From NCBI GenBank assembly GCA_013400115.1, contig VXBP01003649.1, positions 1 through 64,000 on the forward strand: DNA of 64,000 nucleotides. The letters run 5' to 3'. Made by a program: the position numbers and the translations under genes. The stretch is from Rhinopomastus cyanomelas. Lineage: Eukaryota > Chordata > Aves > Bucerotiformes > Rhinopomastidae. The notes under the pieces were generated by a model. That model saw nothing but the letters and a program-made list of their open reading frames with translations, made no database searches and was not told the DNA's origin. The first letter of the stretch is position 1. Each line of letters opens with the position of its first letter. Below, one piece after another: positions 1-12,235 of the stretch.

Positions 1-439
1 TCTGCTTTCCTCCTTCAGCAGGTGGTGGGGGAGGTGACTGTAGCTTCTGCACTCAACTTGGTTTTCTGGCTTAGATAAACTTGCTCTACTGCTGGTTTAC
101 ATAACCTCTCAGCCTTATTTCCCACATCCTTTTAAAGAGTAGGCTAAAGGAGTGGGTAACAAAAGCAGTTAATTCATCCCTATTCAGTTAGATTGACAGC
201 TTCTGTAAAACCCTGTAATTATCAACGTTTTGCTGAACCATGCTTTCTACCAGAGTTATGACATTCTCCATCATCACTCTGTATTCCCAGATCTGTTTGA
301 AAACACTTTATCTATGCCTGAAGAAATGCAAGATATTGCTTTTGCCTGGAGAAGTTGTCATAGTTTGAAATTTGGGGTTTGATGGCCTGAGGCACCGGGA
401 AGGTGCTACAGCAATGTGCAAAATCTTTTGGCTTTGCAA
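1..439. other. Unique sequence, no gene seen
   Basis: AT-rich sequence with only short chance open frames. Nothing recognisable before CR1 similarity becomes clear near 440. Confidence 0.5.
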
Positions 440-1661
440 AAAATATAAGGATACAACTAGAAAAACCGAGGTCTCCTTGGAATTAAACCTTGCAGTGGAG
501 GTCAAGGGCAACAAAAAGGGCTTCTTCAAATACATTGCAGGTGAAAGTAAAACTATAAGGAATGTAGGCCCCCTACTAAATGAGGTGGGTGCCCTGGAGA
601 CAGAGGATACAGAGAGGGCAGAGATACTGAACACCTTATTTGCCTCTATCTATACTTCTGGGAGCCGTCTGGATATCAAGCCCCAGACTGCTTAAGCTCC
701 AAAAGAAGTTGAGGCAAGAGAGGAGCTTGTATTGGTTGATGGGGACTGCGTTAGGGATAAGTTGATCAAACTGGATGTACACAAATCCATGGACCCCTGT
801 GTGCTAAGGGAGGTGGTGGAAGTCATTGCTAAGCCACTCTCCATCATCTTTGCTAGGTCCTGGGGATCAGGAGAGGTGCCTAGAGACTGGAGGATAGCAA
901 ATGTCACTCCAATCTTCAAAAAGGATAAGAAGAAGGACCCAGGTAACTATGGACTGGTCAGCCTTGCCTACATCCCAGGAAAGGTGATGAAACAATTTGT
1001 CCTTGAGGCTGTCTCCAGGCACATCAAGGACAAAAGGGTTGCTAGGGACAGTCAGCATGGCTTTACAAAGGGAAAGTTGTGCTTTACCAACCTGATAGCC
1101 TTTTATGAGGGCATAACCAGGTGTATTGATGATGGTAGAGCAGTGGATGTGGTCTATCACAACTTCAGCAAAGTATTTGACACAGTCTCCCATAGCATCC
1201 TCACAGCCAAAATGAGGCAGTGTGGTCTAGATGATCGGGTAGTGAGGTGGATCACCAACTGGCTGGAGGATAGAAGCCAGAGAGTAGTTGTCAATGGGCA
1301 GAGTCTAGTTGGAGGCCTGTATCTAGTGGAGTGCCCCAGGGGTTGGTGCTGGGACCAGTCTTGTTCAACCTATTCATTAATGACTTGGATGAGTGATTAG
1401 GGTGCACTGTCAGCAAGTTTGTTATTGACACATAGCTGGGTGGTGTGGCTGACACCCCAGAAGATTGTGCTGCCATTCATCAGAATCTGGACAGGCTGGA
1501 GAGCTTGGCAGGGAGAAATTTTATGAACTATAACAAGGGTAAGTGTGGAGTCTTGTATCTGGGCAAGAACAACCCCAAGTAACAATATAGGTTGGGGACT
1601 GACCTGTTGGAGAGCAGTGGATGACCATGAGCCAGCAGTGTGCTTTTGTGGCCAAGAGCTC
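440..1661 (+). mobile_element. CR1 family A, ORF2 fragment (5' and 3' truncated)
   Basis: A plus-strand CR1 segment running from the linker after the endonuclease, through the reverse transcriptase core, to just past the RT. It aligns by eye with the longer copy at 49.7-51.3 kb. The 3' UTR is missing. About 48 bp are deleted near 1617 where 'gagagcagtg' joins 'gatgaccatgag'; the shared AGCAG at the two break points suggests a microhomology deletion. The left boundary is uncertain by about 50 bp. The copy is followed directly by an inverted CR1 piece. Confidence 0.85.
732..1400 (+). pseudogene. CR1 reverse transcriptase remnant
   Basis: A 222-residue open frame retains non-LTR reverse transcriptase blocks. 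These include the segment around NYGLVSLAYIPGKVM (family form NYRPVSLTSIPGKVM), the QHGFTKGK block, and YHNFSKVFDTV. The last is family YLDFSKAFDTV, so the first catalytic Asp has become Asn. After VVNGQ the frame shifts, and the downstream GPVLFNLFINDLD block lies in another frame. The FADD active site near 1418-1435 reads F-V-I-D followed by a stop. The enzyme would copy CR1 RNA at a nicked target; this copy is dead. Upstream residues correspond to the RT N-terminal region, and no independent host promoter is visible. Confidence 0.85.
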
Positions 1662-1838
1662 TCTGCCCATCTCTCCAGCCTGTTCCGGTCTTGCTGAATG
1701 GCAGCACAATCTGCACACCACCCAGCTTTGTGTCATCAGTAAGCTTGCTGACAGTGTACCCTAATCCCTCATCCAAGTCATTAATGAAGAGATTGAATAG
1801 GACTGGTCCCAGTATTGACCCTTGGGGGACTCCACTAG
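1662..1838 (-). mobile_element. Inverted CR1 family A fragment
   Basis: The reverse complement matches the CR1 ORF2 segment around the SGVPQG, FINDLD and FADD blocks, the same stretch as 1325-1520 of the adjacent plus copy. It lacks about 15 bp present in the plus copy. It is either a separate insertion or an inversion product. A 16-bp direct repeat (agagattactctctgt) lies at 1846-1861 and 1880-1895 just outside it. Confidence 0.8.
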
Positions 1839-4800
1839 ATATTACAGAGATTACTCTCTGTGTAGATGTTACTCCATATAGAGATTACTCTCTGTATGTC
1901 TTTGTGTGGGTTTTTTATGTGGTGTGAATGAAATGTGTCTTGTTCTTTCCCTAAATTGAGTTAGTTTGGTGTTGCTTGCAGTTTATAAGGGGTTTTTGAA
2001 GTCCCCTTGATTACTGTTTTTTTGTCTCAGCCCATTAGCATTATTAACTAAATTAATTTCATCTAAATATAATCAGCTGACAGAAGGCTTTGCAATATAT
2101 TCCCCATGAGAAATTACAAATAGACCCACATTTGAACAATTTTCCAGGTTTGAAAACTTAAGGCTAAAATCAAGTGCAGCTCAGGAGGAGAAGACGGTGC
2201 CTGAGAGACTGAAAGAAAATTAACACCACAGAAGTGTAGGAAAGGTTTGAGTATTCAAGGGTCTTTTAGTTCCCTTTCTTGTCTTTGTAAATGTGCTCCC
2301 TCTTTCTATTCCAGTGATTTACTTGTCATCTCACTCTTTTTCTTGCTTGATGGGAAAAGCAAGTTCGTACTGGGCTACTTTGAGCCTTATTTGCTGGTAT
2401 GAAGAATTATAATCAAGACTGGAGAGATCAGAGAGATTAAGTATTCTGCTCAGGCGCTGGCTGTCATGAGATCCAGGTGTTTCTCAATACCTTATTGCAA
2501 ACAACTCACGACCTCCCCACTTCCTTTCACCAAGCAAAAATTTATCAATAATCTGAGTAGAACAAATGCAACAGCCTACTCGAATTTGTGCTACACACAG
2601 ATTATGCAGCGGAGGAACTTCAGAATTTTCTCATGATTTGGAGCTCATAAGAGTGTTTACAAATCTCTAGTGAACTTGCGTACAAGTGTAAAAACACACA
2701 CACGCACAAGCAGTGAAATGTGAAGCTGTGTAAAACTCACTGCACCAGGCATTTGAAACACAATCTTGTAATTATAGTCACAAAAATAACTGCTTTCCTT
2801 GTTTCTTTGTATGACGTTTTTCCTACGGGATGATTTTCTAACACACACTGAAAGACAAATTTTTAGTGACTTAAAAATGGCCTTAATTCGTAAAGGTACT
2901 TAACCACACAAGTATAATTGGACCATGCACCAGTATTTAGGGGCTGCACATGCCCCTAAAGCCTGAAGTGAATCAGTATGAAGAGAAACCCTGACTACTC
3001 AGACCCTAATTTTCTTTATTTTGAAAGTTGAGAAATAGAGAATTGATAAAGCAGCATTTAAAGAGAAAAGGCTCACATATTATTTATAAGGTATTCTAGA
3101 AGATATATTAGAAAGTGTTATGGGATGCAATCAATCAGTGCCTGGACTACTCAAGATACTAAATGCTTTTCTCTTTTCTGCTATCAGCAAATAAGAACAG
3201 AGATCAGGTATTACTACGGCACATTCTTCTAACTGATGGCATTATTTTCTAGCATCTTCTCTTGATTTATAACCCAGTGTTTATCCAGTTTCCTTTGTAA
3301 CACCATCCAGAGCAGAAACATTAGCTATTTGTTATTTACCCTCTATTATACCTTCAGAAACTGGCAGAACAAACTGGACTCATATTCTTATTGTTGCTTT
3401 AGATTACCATTTGGCAACACTGAAGAACAGCAATATTGAATTTATTTACTGTTGTTACCATAAAAATATGGAGCTGTTAGCACATTTTTTGCCTTTGCTT
3501 TACTAGCAAGCAAGGTCGAATGTAAAGACATCTTCTGTTCCCACTAAAATGCATAGGAATTTTGGCAGCAAAATAGAGTCAAGGAACACTAGTTCCTAAT
3601 TATTCACGGACATCCTGGTATGAGAATGAGCCACACTAGAGCCCATGTAGCTCATCATTTATTTAGCAAACTATGGAAATTTATACAGAAGAAAGGGAAT
3701 TCTATTCCATGGCTGAGGGGTTTCTGGCTATCTCACAGCCAGCTCAGAGATAGTGTTTTCACTGGAGTCTGTCCCTCATGACTTCAGTTTGCAATCAAAA
3801 ACATAACCAGCTGACAGAAAATACATTGTGTGCACTAAAGGGCTGGAGTTCCCACATAATCAGCCAAATACTTATGCTTCTTTCCAAAACGAATGTTTTC
3901 TTTCTTTGTCAATGTAATATATTTGAGTGCAAGGCTGCATAACACAGAGCAAGGAGAAATAACCTGCAAACTCGGGGAGTCTTAACAACATAAATAACTT
4001 GATTATGGGGAATCTAACAACATAGATAACTTGATCCATCCTTACCCATTCCAAATCTTGTCTTTTTTTTTAAAGGTGACTCAAGTTAGAGCTTGGGGAT
4101 TGGTTTCAGCTAGAATACATTAACCCCTTAAAATGTGAGCATGTTGTGGCTGTTTTACTCAGTCTGCTGGCTTGTGCAGGGATACAAGCTGAATTTTGAT
4201 CTCACAGTTAAAAAAAAATACAGTCCTGTGTCAATGCAGATGGAAGTTACTGAATCCCGTGGGGCTCCTAATGCCTCCTCACAACACCCACGTGTACACA
4301 ATAGGACAGAAAATTTTCTTCACCATATTAGCACGAAGGAATTGTAATGTGGCGATAAAAATGATGAGATGTGTCATGAAGAGAGTCTTAGAGCTGTACG
4401 AGGACTAGCAACACTACTTCAGGACTACAGTTCAAGTACAATTTCACTGTGGTGCAGCCATTCAGACTAGATTACCTTGACATGGGGTAACTTGTCAGAA
4501 AAGACACAACGTCAGAGACATCTTCAGAAGTGAGGAAGTCTCCGTGTGTTGAACCTCACTATCACATTTTTCAGCACCAGTGGCACTAGAGATGTGGTGT
4601 ATGTGAAACATAGATATGTCAAACCTAGGCTGTACCTCACAGATACGAATTTCCAATTTCTCACTCCCTTGACTATGCATTTGATTTCCTGAGTCAATCC
4701 CTTCAGAAGTCAGAGGGAGATCCTTTGATACAAGGGAGGTATGTGCAAGGTCCAGAAGAACACTTTGTTGGGAATCCAGTGTGGTTGATATTGAACTTTT

Positions 4801-5077
4801 CCAGCATATATGGGTTTGCCTCACTAACATCACAACTGAAATAAAAGTTTAAAAACTTTTAAAAAAAACCTTTCTTTGGTATTATGAATATAGCTACAAT
4901 TTTATCTTCTGACTCTAGAGCTAATCCACACTGATGTTTTATAAGACTCACAATAAAAGAAAAACTATTGCATAGGAAATCCCTAAAGATAGTTAATTAC
5001 TCAGAGTAGCTGACAGAGCTTTGCTGTACAGGAGGCCAGTACTTTGATGATAGGAAATTCAGTTTTTGGATGTTATT
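1839..5077. other. Unique AT-rich sequence, no gene seen
   Basis: About 3.2 kb with no recognised repeat or exon. It holds a short CA run near 2693-2708, a 20-bp imperfect direct repeat at 3984-4003 and 4016-4035, and short T and A runs near 4062 and 4208. Confidence 0.5.
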
Positions 5078-5225
5078 GCATCTTGAATATTGTGTCCAGT
5101 TCTGAGCCCCTCAGTTCAAGAAAGACACAGAACTGCTGGAGAGAGTCCAGCACAGAGCCACAAAATAATGAAGGGAATAGAATACTTCTTTTGTGATGAA
5201 AGGCTGAGGGAGATATTTAAACCCA
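5078..5225 (+). mobile_element. CR1 family A, left part of interrupted copy
   Basis: Matches the family A 3' region from 'attgtgtccagttctg' to 'gaaaggctgaggg', then jumps to 'gagatatttaaaccca', the sequence just before the 3' tail. An internal deletion of roughly 270 bp has therefore removed most of the 3' UTR. The copy resumes at 6496 after a minus-strand CR1. Confidence 0.8.
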
Positions 5226-6495
5226 CAGAATCACAGAACATAAGAGATTAGAAGGGACCTTGAAAGATCATATAGTCCAATACCCCCACTGAAGCAGAAT
5301 CACCTAGACCAAGTCACACGGGAACATATCTAGTTGGGCTTTAAACGCCTCCACAGAAGGAGACTCCACAATCCACCTGGGCAGCCCTTTCTAGTGGTCT
5401 GTCACCCTCACTGGGAAGAAGTTCCTTCTCATATTGATGTGCAACCTCCTATGTTCTAGTTTACACTCATTGCCCCTTGTCCTATCATTAGATGACACTG
5501 AGCAGAGCCTGGCTGCATCCTCCTGACACCCACCCTTCACATATTTATCAAAATTAATGAGGTCACCCCTCAGTTTCCTTTTCTTCAAGCTAAAGAGACG
5601 CATCTCCTTCAACCTTTCCTCATAAGAGAGGTGTTCTACTTCATCATCATCGCTGCTCTGAGCTGGACTTTCTCCAGCAGCTCCATGTTCTTCTTGAATA
5701 GAGGGGCCCAGAACTGGATACAATACTCCAGATGTGGTCTTACCAGGGCAGAGTAGAGGTGGAGGAGAATCTCTCTTGATCTGATAACCACTTCCCTTCT
5801 TATTTACCCAAGGATACCACTGGCCCCCTTGGCCACCAGGGCCCATTGCTGGCTCATGGTCATCCTGCTGTCCACCAGGACCCCCACGTCCCTTTCTCTT
5901 ACACTGCTCTCCAACAGGTCAGTCCCCAACCTATATTGTTACTTGGGGTTGTTCTTGCCCAGATGCAAGACTCTACACTTACCCTTGTCATAGTTCATTA
6001 AATTTCTCCCTGCCAAGCTCTCCAGCCTGTCCAGATTCTGATGAATGGAAGCACAGTCTGCTGGAGTGTTGGCCACACCACCCAGCTATGTGTCAATAGC
6101 AAACTTGCTGACAGAACACTCTAATTACTTATCAAAATTATTAATGAATATATTGAACAAGACTGGTCCCAGCACCGACCCCTGGGGCACTCCACTAGAT
6201 ACNCCTCCTGTCCTTGATGAGCCTAGAGACAGCATGAAAGATAAATTGTCTCATCACCTTTCCTGGGATGGAGATGAGGCTGACCGGTCTATAGTTACCT
6301 GGGTCGTCCTTCTTTCCCTTTTTAAAGTTCGGGTTACCTTTTGCTGTCCTCCAGTCCCTAGGCACCTCTCCTGATCTCCAGGACCTAGCAAAGATGATGG
6401 AGAGTGGCTTAGCAATGACTTCTGCCATCTCCCTTAGCACGTGCGGGTGCATCCCATAAGGGCCCATGGATTTGTGTCCATCCAGTTTGCTCAGC
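5226..6495 (-). mobile_element. CR1 family A nested in a plus-strand CR1
   Basis: The 3' end is at 5226 (cagaatcacagaacat). Reading leftward on the minus strand gives the 3' UTR, the end of ORF2, a deleted RT core, then the RT N-terminal region up to the text that reads 'aagctgagcaaactgga'. About 290 bp of RT core are missing at 6203, where the assembly has a single N. The frame at 6195-6467 encodes the FKKGKKDDPGNYRPVSL block. Flanking tttaaaccca (left) and ttaactca (right) look like an imperfect target duplication inside the host CR1. Confidence 0.85.
6203..6203. other. Ambiguous base (N)
   Basis: A single N sits exactly at the junction where about 290 bp of RT core is absent from the minus CR1. 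It may mark an assembly join rather than a natural deletion. Confidence 0.95.
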
Positions 6496-6615
6496 TTAAC
6501 TCACCTGGACATGTTCCTCTGCTACTTGGTCTAGGTGATCCTGCTGTGGCAGGGGGATTGGACTAGATGATTTTTCAAGGTCCCTTCCAGTCCCTAATGT
6601 TCTATGAGTCTGTGA
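6496..6615 (+). mobile_element. CR1 family A, right part (3' tail) of interrupted copy
   Basis: Continues the plus copy from 'aactcacctggacatgttcc' through 'ggattggactagatgat' to a degenerate terminal repeat (tctatgagtctgtga). Together with 5078-5225 it forms one element split by the minus copy. Confidence 0.85.
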
Positions 6616-8052
6616 TAACTGAATATAGTAAACGCAATCCTCTGGCTCTCAGAGTTCGATGGAGCCACTGCTAAGGAATCCCATAAACTGTTTTTAAAAC
6701 GTGTTCCAAGCATCAGATTTGCAACAGCAGTTAAATATAATTTACTCCAAAGCATCAATAAAACTCCAGTATGGAAAAGGACATGATTATTACACTGTGT
6801 GCCACTGGATAAGGTGTCATTCTCACTGAGTGAATTGCTGGAGCAAATAGAAACTCCTGGCTGAGATAACACTTCTGCCCTTCATTGTGGAATAGCTTTC
6901 AGGAACATATTGATTTTTTTCCCTTCCCTGAATAAGATGATAATTGTATCCTGAACAATTTTCTAATCTCAGTTCCCAAAGGATATTGAATGATGTCAGG
7001 GACTTATGCAAACAAAGCCTGGTGCAACAGTAACTGGTCTTTCGGGATGGGGTAGGGTGGAAAACAAAAATTGCTTCCATCATTATGAGAAAATACAGGG
7101 CAGTGAAAAGATCTGGCAGGAGATCTCATTCAAACTTTGACAAAGTGCTAAAAAAAGGTAATTAAGCAGTTTTCTTGGAAGGATGTGAACTCTGACAGAG
7201 AAAGCTTTAGCACACTTTAAGAAACAGGGCAATTCTTCTTTGGATCTGATGGAGTTAGTGTCTGTGCTTCACTGTGTGCCTGGGCTTGTCTAAACTCTAA
7301 AGGCACCTGAATGTAACAGGAGCAGCCGCAGCAGCAGCACATGATAATGTATGTTTTTATGACAGACTGTCTTTTATCATGTTCTACATAATGCAGAAAT
7401 GGAAATGCACTCTGTCTGCTTTATCTGCATCTGTGACAGAAGATTTGCTGGTAGAGTTTGTGCAGCCACAGGATGCAGTTTTACTGTGTTCCTGTGTGCC
7501 TTATAGCCAAGGCAGCAATATCCTGCAACACAGCTAACTTCAAGGAGCACTATTAATTTCCTGTTTCAGTATTTAGCTCTTTTCTGGGACCAGAATGAAA
7601 GTGATTTCTGCCTCATTATCATATTTCTTTGGATAAGGAGAATAATTCTGTTCACAGGGGTTACAATTACTCTTATAAAATTAAGCCAAATGTTCCACAC
7701 ATTTTTTGTAAGTGCAGGCCACCATATACTTCAAATGACGATGGTGCAAGGAAAAGACTATTTTGTGTGAACATTCAATAAATTATTGCATCTCTTATAG
7801 TACTTCTGAGATGATGCTATCTTCCAACAACCCTCAAGCCATGCTTTTCCTATAGCACTCTTATCAGAAGCCCAGGACAGTTTGGACCGATATAATTTGA
7901 CATGGTCCTGATGAGATGCTGGGAATCTAATATGACAAATAGACATGAACAACAGCAATCTTTCAGCTAAAAGGTTTTGCAAAGAACTAACTAGAAGAAA
8001 CAGTCATATTGGAAAAGTAATAATACATTAAAAAATAATCACAAATTTACAG
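6616..8052. other. Unique sequence, no gene seen
   Basis: Only chance frames. There is a short imperfect AGC run at 7320-7340. No repeat family recognised. Confidence 0.5.
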
Positions 8053-8801
8053 TATCACAGTACATTAAGGATTGAAAGGGACCTTGAAAGATTATCTAGG
8101 CCAATCCCCCTGCCACAGCAGGACCATCAGACCAAGTTTTATGGAAACATATCCAAGCAGGTTTCAAATGGCTCCAAAGAAGGAGACTCCAAAGTCCCCC
8201 TGGGCAGCCCCTTCCAGTGCTCTGTCACCCTCACTGGGAAAAAGTTCCTTCTCATATTGATGTGGAACCTCCTATGTTCCACCACACACCCATTGACCTT
8301 TGTCATATTATTAGATGACTATGAGAAGAGCCTAGCTCAATCCTCCTGACACCCACCCTTCACATATTTATCAAAATTAATGAGGTCACCCTTCAGTCCA
8401 GACCCAGCTCCATCAGCCCTTCCTCATAAGAGAGGTGTTCTACTCCTTTCATAATCTTTGTGGCTCTGCACTGAACTCCTTCCAACAGCTCCACATTCCT
8501 CTTGAACTGAGGAGCCCAGAACTGGACACAATACTCCAGGTGTGGTCTCACTATGCCAGAGTAGAGGAGGAGAAGAACCTCTCTTGATCTGATAACAATC
8601 CCCTTTCTGATCCTCCCCAGGTTGCTGTTGGCCTTCTTGGGAACAAGGGTACACTGCTGGCTCATGGTTATCCTGCTGGCCACCAGGACACCCATGTCCC
8701 TTTCTCCTACACTGCTCTCCAACAGGTCAGACCCCAACCTACACTGGTACCTGAGGTTGTTCTAACCTAGATGCCAGAGTCTACACTTTCCCTTGTTATA
8801 G
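8053..8801 (-). mobile_element. CR1 family A, 3' 750 bp
   Basis: Runs from the 3' end at 8053 back into the ORF2 C-terminal coding region. The minus frame 8393-8737 gives MGSDLLESSVGERDMGVLV and later LLLLYSGIVRPHLEYC, the conserved post-RT segment of CR1 ORF2. It is 5' truncated inside ORF2. About 23 bp are missing near 8398 relative to other copies. Confidence 0.9.
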
Positions 8802-9669
8802 ACAGGTGAACACTCTAGCTCAGAAACGTCTCTAATAAAGTAAAATGTTTGGAAATTTCAAATTCAAAAATGCTAATGAGACATTGTAAATCCTCTTAGT
8901 TGTGATTCTCTTAGGTATCTGTTGATGAATATTTATATAAAGATTAGTACTAAATTAAAACAACAAGCTAACAACATATTAGCTCTACATGTATATAAAA
9001 CTGAACTACTGCCACATGTTTGGCCAGATTACTCAAAGACAGTACTGCCAAGCTTTGAAACTCTTTTCTTTAAAGCAGTGACATTCACATGATATGAACT
9101 CTTGCATAATAAAGAAATATTTTCCCTTACATGGAATTACTGTTGCATACTTGGAAAAAGTTTGCTAGAAAGATATCTTAAGGAAAAGTGACTTAAAGTA
9201 CAGTTTTTCAAGTGTACACAGTTGTATTACCTTTTTAAATTTATTACCAACCTAAGCAGAAGGCATTTCTCTCTCTTTAATCTCAAAAAAAAAAATTATA
9301 TTAGTGTCTCCTAGAGTCTCAGCTTTTACTGAAGAAAAAACATTCTTACTGCTTATGATGGCATAGATAACCTTAAAATAAGAGCTGAGTATAAATGATA
9401 ACATTTTCACTGAGAAAGAAGCCATTCATCTCAAGAAGTGGTTAACTTTGCATCTATATATTGGTGGCAGTTTAGATGTCTCTATTTTTAACTGATTGCT
9501 GGAAGAATTCCAATATAATGCAGTATTTTCTATCAACTAGTGTCCGTGTCCTTTCCGAATTAATTACTCTATGTTCAGATATCATGAACACCCATATTGT
9601 TCTTTCTCTTAATACCTTCACTCTTGGTGTTATGCATTGTTATGGAAAATCCAAGATACCTTGAAAACA
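8802..9669. other. Unique AT-rich sequence, no gene seen
   Basis: Contains an 11-base A run near 9285. No recognised repeats or exons. Confidence 0.5.
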
Positions 9670-9886
9670 GGAGAGACTGGAACAAGGAAAATTCTTCATG
9701 GAAGGAGTGGTCAGGCACTGGAATGGGCTGCCCAGAGTGGTGGTTGACTCACCAACCCTGGATGACTTTAAAAGATGCTTAGATGTAGTGTTGGGGGATC
9801 TGGTTTAGGGGTGAACTTGTAGAGTAGGGTTGTTGGTTGGACTCTATGATCCCAAGGGTCTTTTCCAACCTGAATGATTCTATGAG
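9670..9886 (+). mobile_element. CR1 family B, 3' tail
   Basis: Matches the two young family B copies at 45.2 and 57.0 kb from 'gagagtggtcaggc' to 'ccaacctgaatgattctatgag', but with many more differences. It is a severely 5' truncated, older member. Confidence 0.85.
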
Positions 9887-9997
9887 TCTAAGAAAGAGGG
9901 AAATAAAATTCAGTAAAATATAGCAGCAGAGTGCTGCTTCTACCATCCCTCCTTTTTTGGTGTGTGCGTGTGTATATTTATTTCTTTTTATTGTTTG

Positions 9998-10080
9998 ATC
10001 TAGGGGATCCTGCTCTGGCAGGGAGATTTGATTAGATGATCTTTTGAGGTTCCTTCCAAACTCTAATGTTCTGTGTTTTT
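9998..10080 (+). mobile_element. CR1 family A, 3' terminal 80 bp
   Basis: Begins at 'ctaggggatcctgctctggcag' and reaches 'aatgttctgtg'. It is diverged (gatttgattagatg for gattggactagatg). Confidence 0.8.
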
Positions 10081-10611
10081 CTGATATGCAATCCTAGCCA
10101 TATACACACATAAATATATGCATAGATAAATAGACATAAGTACGTATGAGTAATTGCATTAACTCTTTAACCAGAGTTAAAAGAAAAGTAAAGAAACTGC
10201 CACAGAAGATAAATTTTGCTCTAATGCCATCAGCTTAGTACAGGGTTAAGGCAACAATTTGAATTAGTCAAAAGGATAAGGAAGTGTGGAATATCAAGCT
10301 CCACCTCCTGAAGACCTCTTCAGCCTGCTCTTTACATGTGTCTCCATATAAACTTGTGAGCGGCCCATGACTGTGTTATTTTTAAAAAACTAACAGAACC
10401 ATTCAGCTTAATATCCTAGGAAGCAAGTGAAACAAGTTTCATTTATCACACAAATCAGAGTTAGCTTTCTCATTTGGAAGAGATCTGATTTTTTTGTGGG
10501 TTAAAACAGTCGAATACAGTGGCCTGGCTAGAAAACGTGTTAAACAATATTTATCCCTCTTGATAATTGGTGGTTCATTTAACAAGATAAGGTACAAGAA
10601 TAAACAATAGT
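10081..10611. other. Unique AT-rich sequence
   Basis: AT-rich microsatellite-like stretch at 10098-10145; otherwise nothing recognised. Confidence 0.5.
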
Positions 10612-11040
10612 GGAAAAAGGGAGTAGAACACCTCCCTCATGAGAAAAGGCTGAGGAAGCTGGGTCTCTTTAGCTTGGGGAAAAGGAGACTGAGGGGTGAC
10701 CTCATTAATGTTGATAAATATGTGAAAGATTGGCGTCAGGAGGATGCAGCCAGGCTCTGCTCAGTGTCATCTAATGATAGGACAAGGGGCAATGGGTGTG
10801 AGCTGGAACATAGGAGGTTCCACACCTAAATGAGAAGGAACTTCTTCCCAGTGAGGGTGACAGAGCACTGGAAGGGGCTGCCCAGGGTGGGTTGTGGAGT
10901 CTCCTTCTCTGGAGATCTTTAAAAACCAGCTAGATATGTTCCTGTGCAGCTTGGTCTAGGTGGTTCTGCTGTGGCAGGGGGATGGGACTATATGATCTTT
11001 CGAGGTCCCTTCCAATCCCTAATGTTCCGTGATTCTGTGA
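10612..11040 (+). mobile_element. CR1 family A, 3' UTR copy
   Basis: An intact family A 3' region from 'agggagtagaacacctccc' to the terminal 'gattctgtga', about 430 bp. The 5' truncation lies just past the ORF2 C-terminus. A tiny second tail follows at 11082. Confidence 0.9.
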
Positions 11041-11081
11041 AAATGAAATGAAGGACTGTTATGAAAGGAAAGACAGAGAGT

Positions 11082-11130
11082 CTAGGTGAAGGGAAGTCTA
11101 GGTCCCTTACAATCCTTCATGTTCTGTGAA
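11082..11130 (+). mobile_element. CR1 3' tail remnant
   Basis: About 45 bp resembling the last part of a family A tail (tctaggtcccttacaatcc, tgttctgtga). Too short to place confidently. Confidence 0.45.
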
Positions 11131-11692
11131 TTTTATTACAGGTAGCACTACTGGCAAAATTTGTCTATAAACTGTACATAACAAGTTTTGTTATCCTTTA
11201 AGCCATATTAACACTGACCATTTCTACTAAGTATTTTTTATTCTCAAACCATTAATTTCTATTAAATACACCAAAAAGAACTAATAGAATGTGCTGTTCA
11301 ATATTTAAAGACTGATAAAGATTCAGAAAATTTAATCTCTGAGAAAAAACACATCATACTCCTGCTTTACTTTTCCTACTTCAGCTATTAACAAACTCCA
11401 GCAAAATGCAAAAAGGGTGCAGTTAAACTATAGTTCAAATACTTGGTATTTTTAGAGGGCTCATAGTGAAGAAATTTTATGGTAGAAGTATCACCAATAA
11501 CTTGCTAATGCAAGGTTAAAGTACTACAGTGATTGGATTTTCTTGGGGATTTTTTAATTTTCTTGGGATTTTTAGTGTTTTGGCAAATACTGGTTTTAAG
11601 ACAGTTGGTTTTTTTCCTTCCACTTCTGTATAAATTATTTGCCAGGGTACTCAGTAGTAATGGTTATGCTTATAAAGATAAAAGTAATAACT
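11131..11692. other. Unique AT-rich sequence
   Basis: Only a short near-repeat of 'ttttcttggg' around 11538-11575. No gene or repeat recognised. Confidence 0.5.
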
Positions 11693-12235
11693 AGAATCAT
11701 AAAGTAGTTTTGGCTGGAAGAGACTGTCAAGATCATCAATTCCAACCTTTTCCTAGTCCTATCAACACCACTAAACCCTGTCCACCAACAAAACAGCTGC
11801 CCTTCTCTTCAACACCTCCAGGGACAGCAACTCAGCTTCCTCCCTGGGCGGGCTGTTCCTTGTCTGACAACCCTTTCAGGAAAGAAAAACCTCCTGACAT
11901 CCAACCTGAGCCTCCCCTGGCACAGCTTAAGGCCATTTGTCCTCGTCCTGTCACTGACACTAGGGAGAACAGACCAACTCCCACCTCTCTACAACCTCCT
12001 TTCAAGTAGTTGTAGAGAGCAAGAAGGTCTCCTCTCAATCTCCTCTTCTCTAGGCTAAATAGCCCCAGACCCCTCAGCCGTTCCTCATACGACACTTGTT
12101 CCAAATCCGTCACTGGCTTGGTAACTGCCTCCGTCCCCTGTCCAGCCCTTCATTGTTCCTCTTGTAGTGAGGGGCCCAACACTGCACACAGGACTTAAAG
12201 TGTCACCTCACCAATGCTGAGTAGCGATCAACCAT
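11693..12235 (-). mobile_element. CR1 family C, 3' UTR and ORF2 end
   Basis: Starts at a degenerate 'agaatcataaagtag' 3' end and extends through the classical CR1 text (reverse complement carries the ggtagttgtagag and gaggggcccaacactg regions) to the RT-distal part near 12235. It is more diverged than family A, so an older insertion. The open frames inside are shadows. Confidence 0.85.

Noticed and set aside
5391..5846. 151-residue minus frame
   Set aside because: A frame-shifted reading of CR1 ORF2 end and 3' UTR, not an independent gene.
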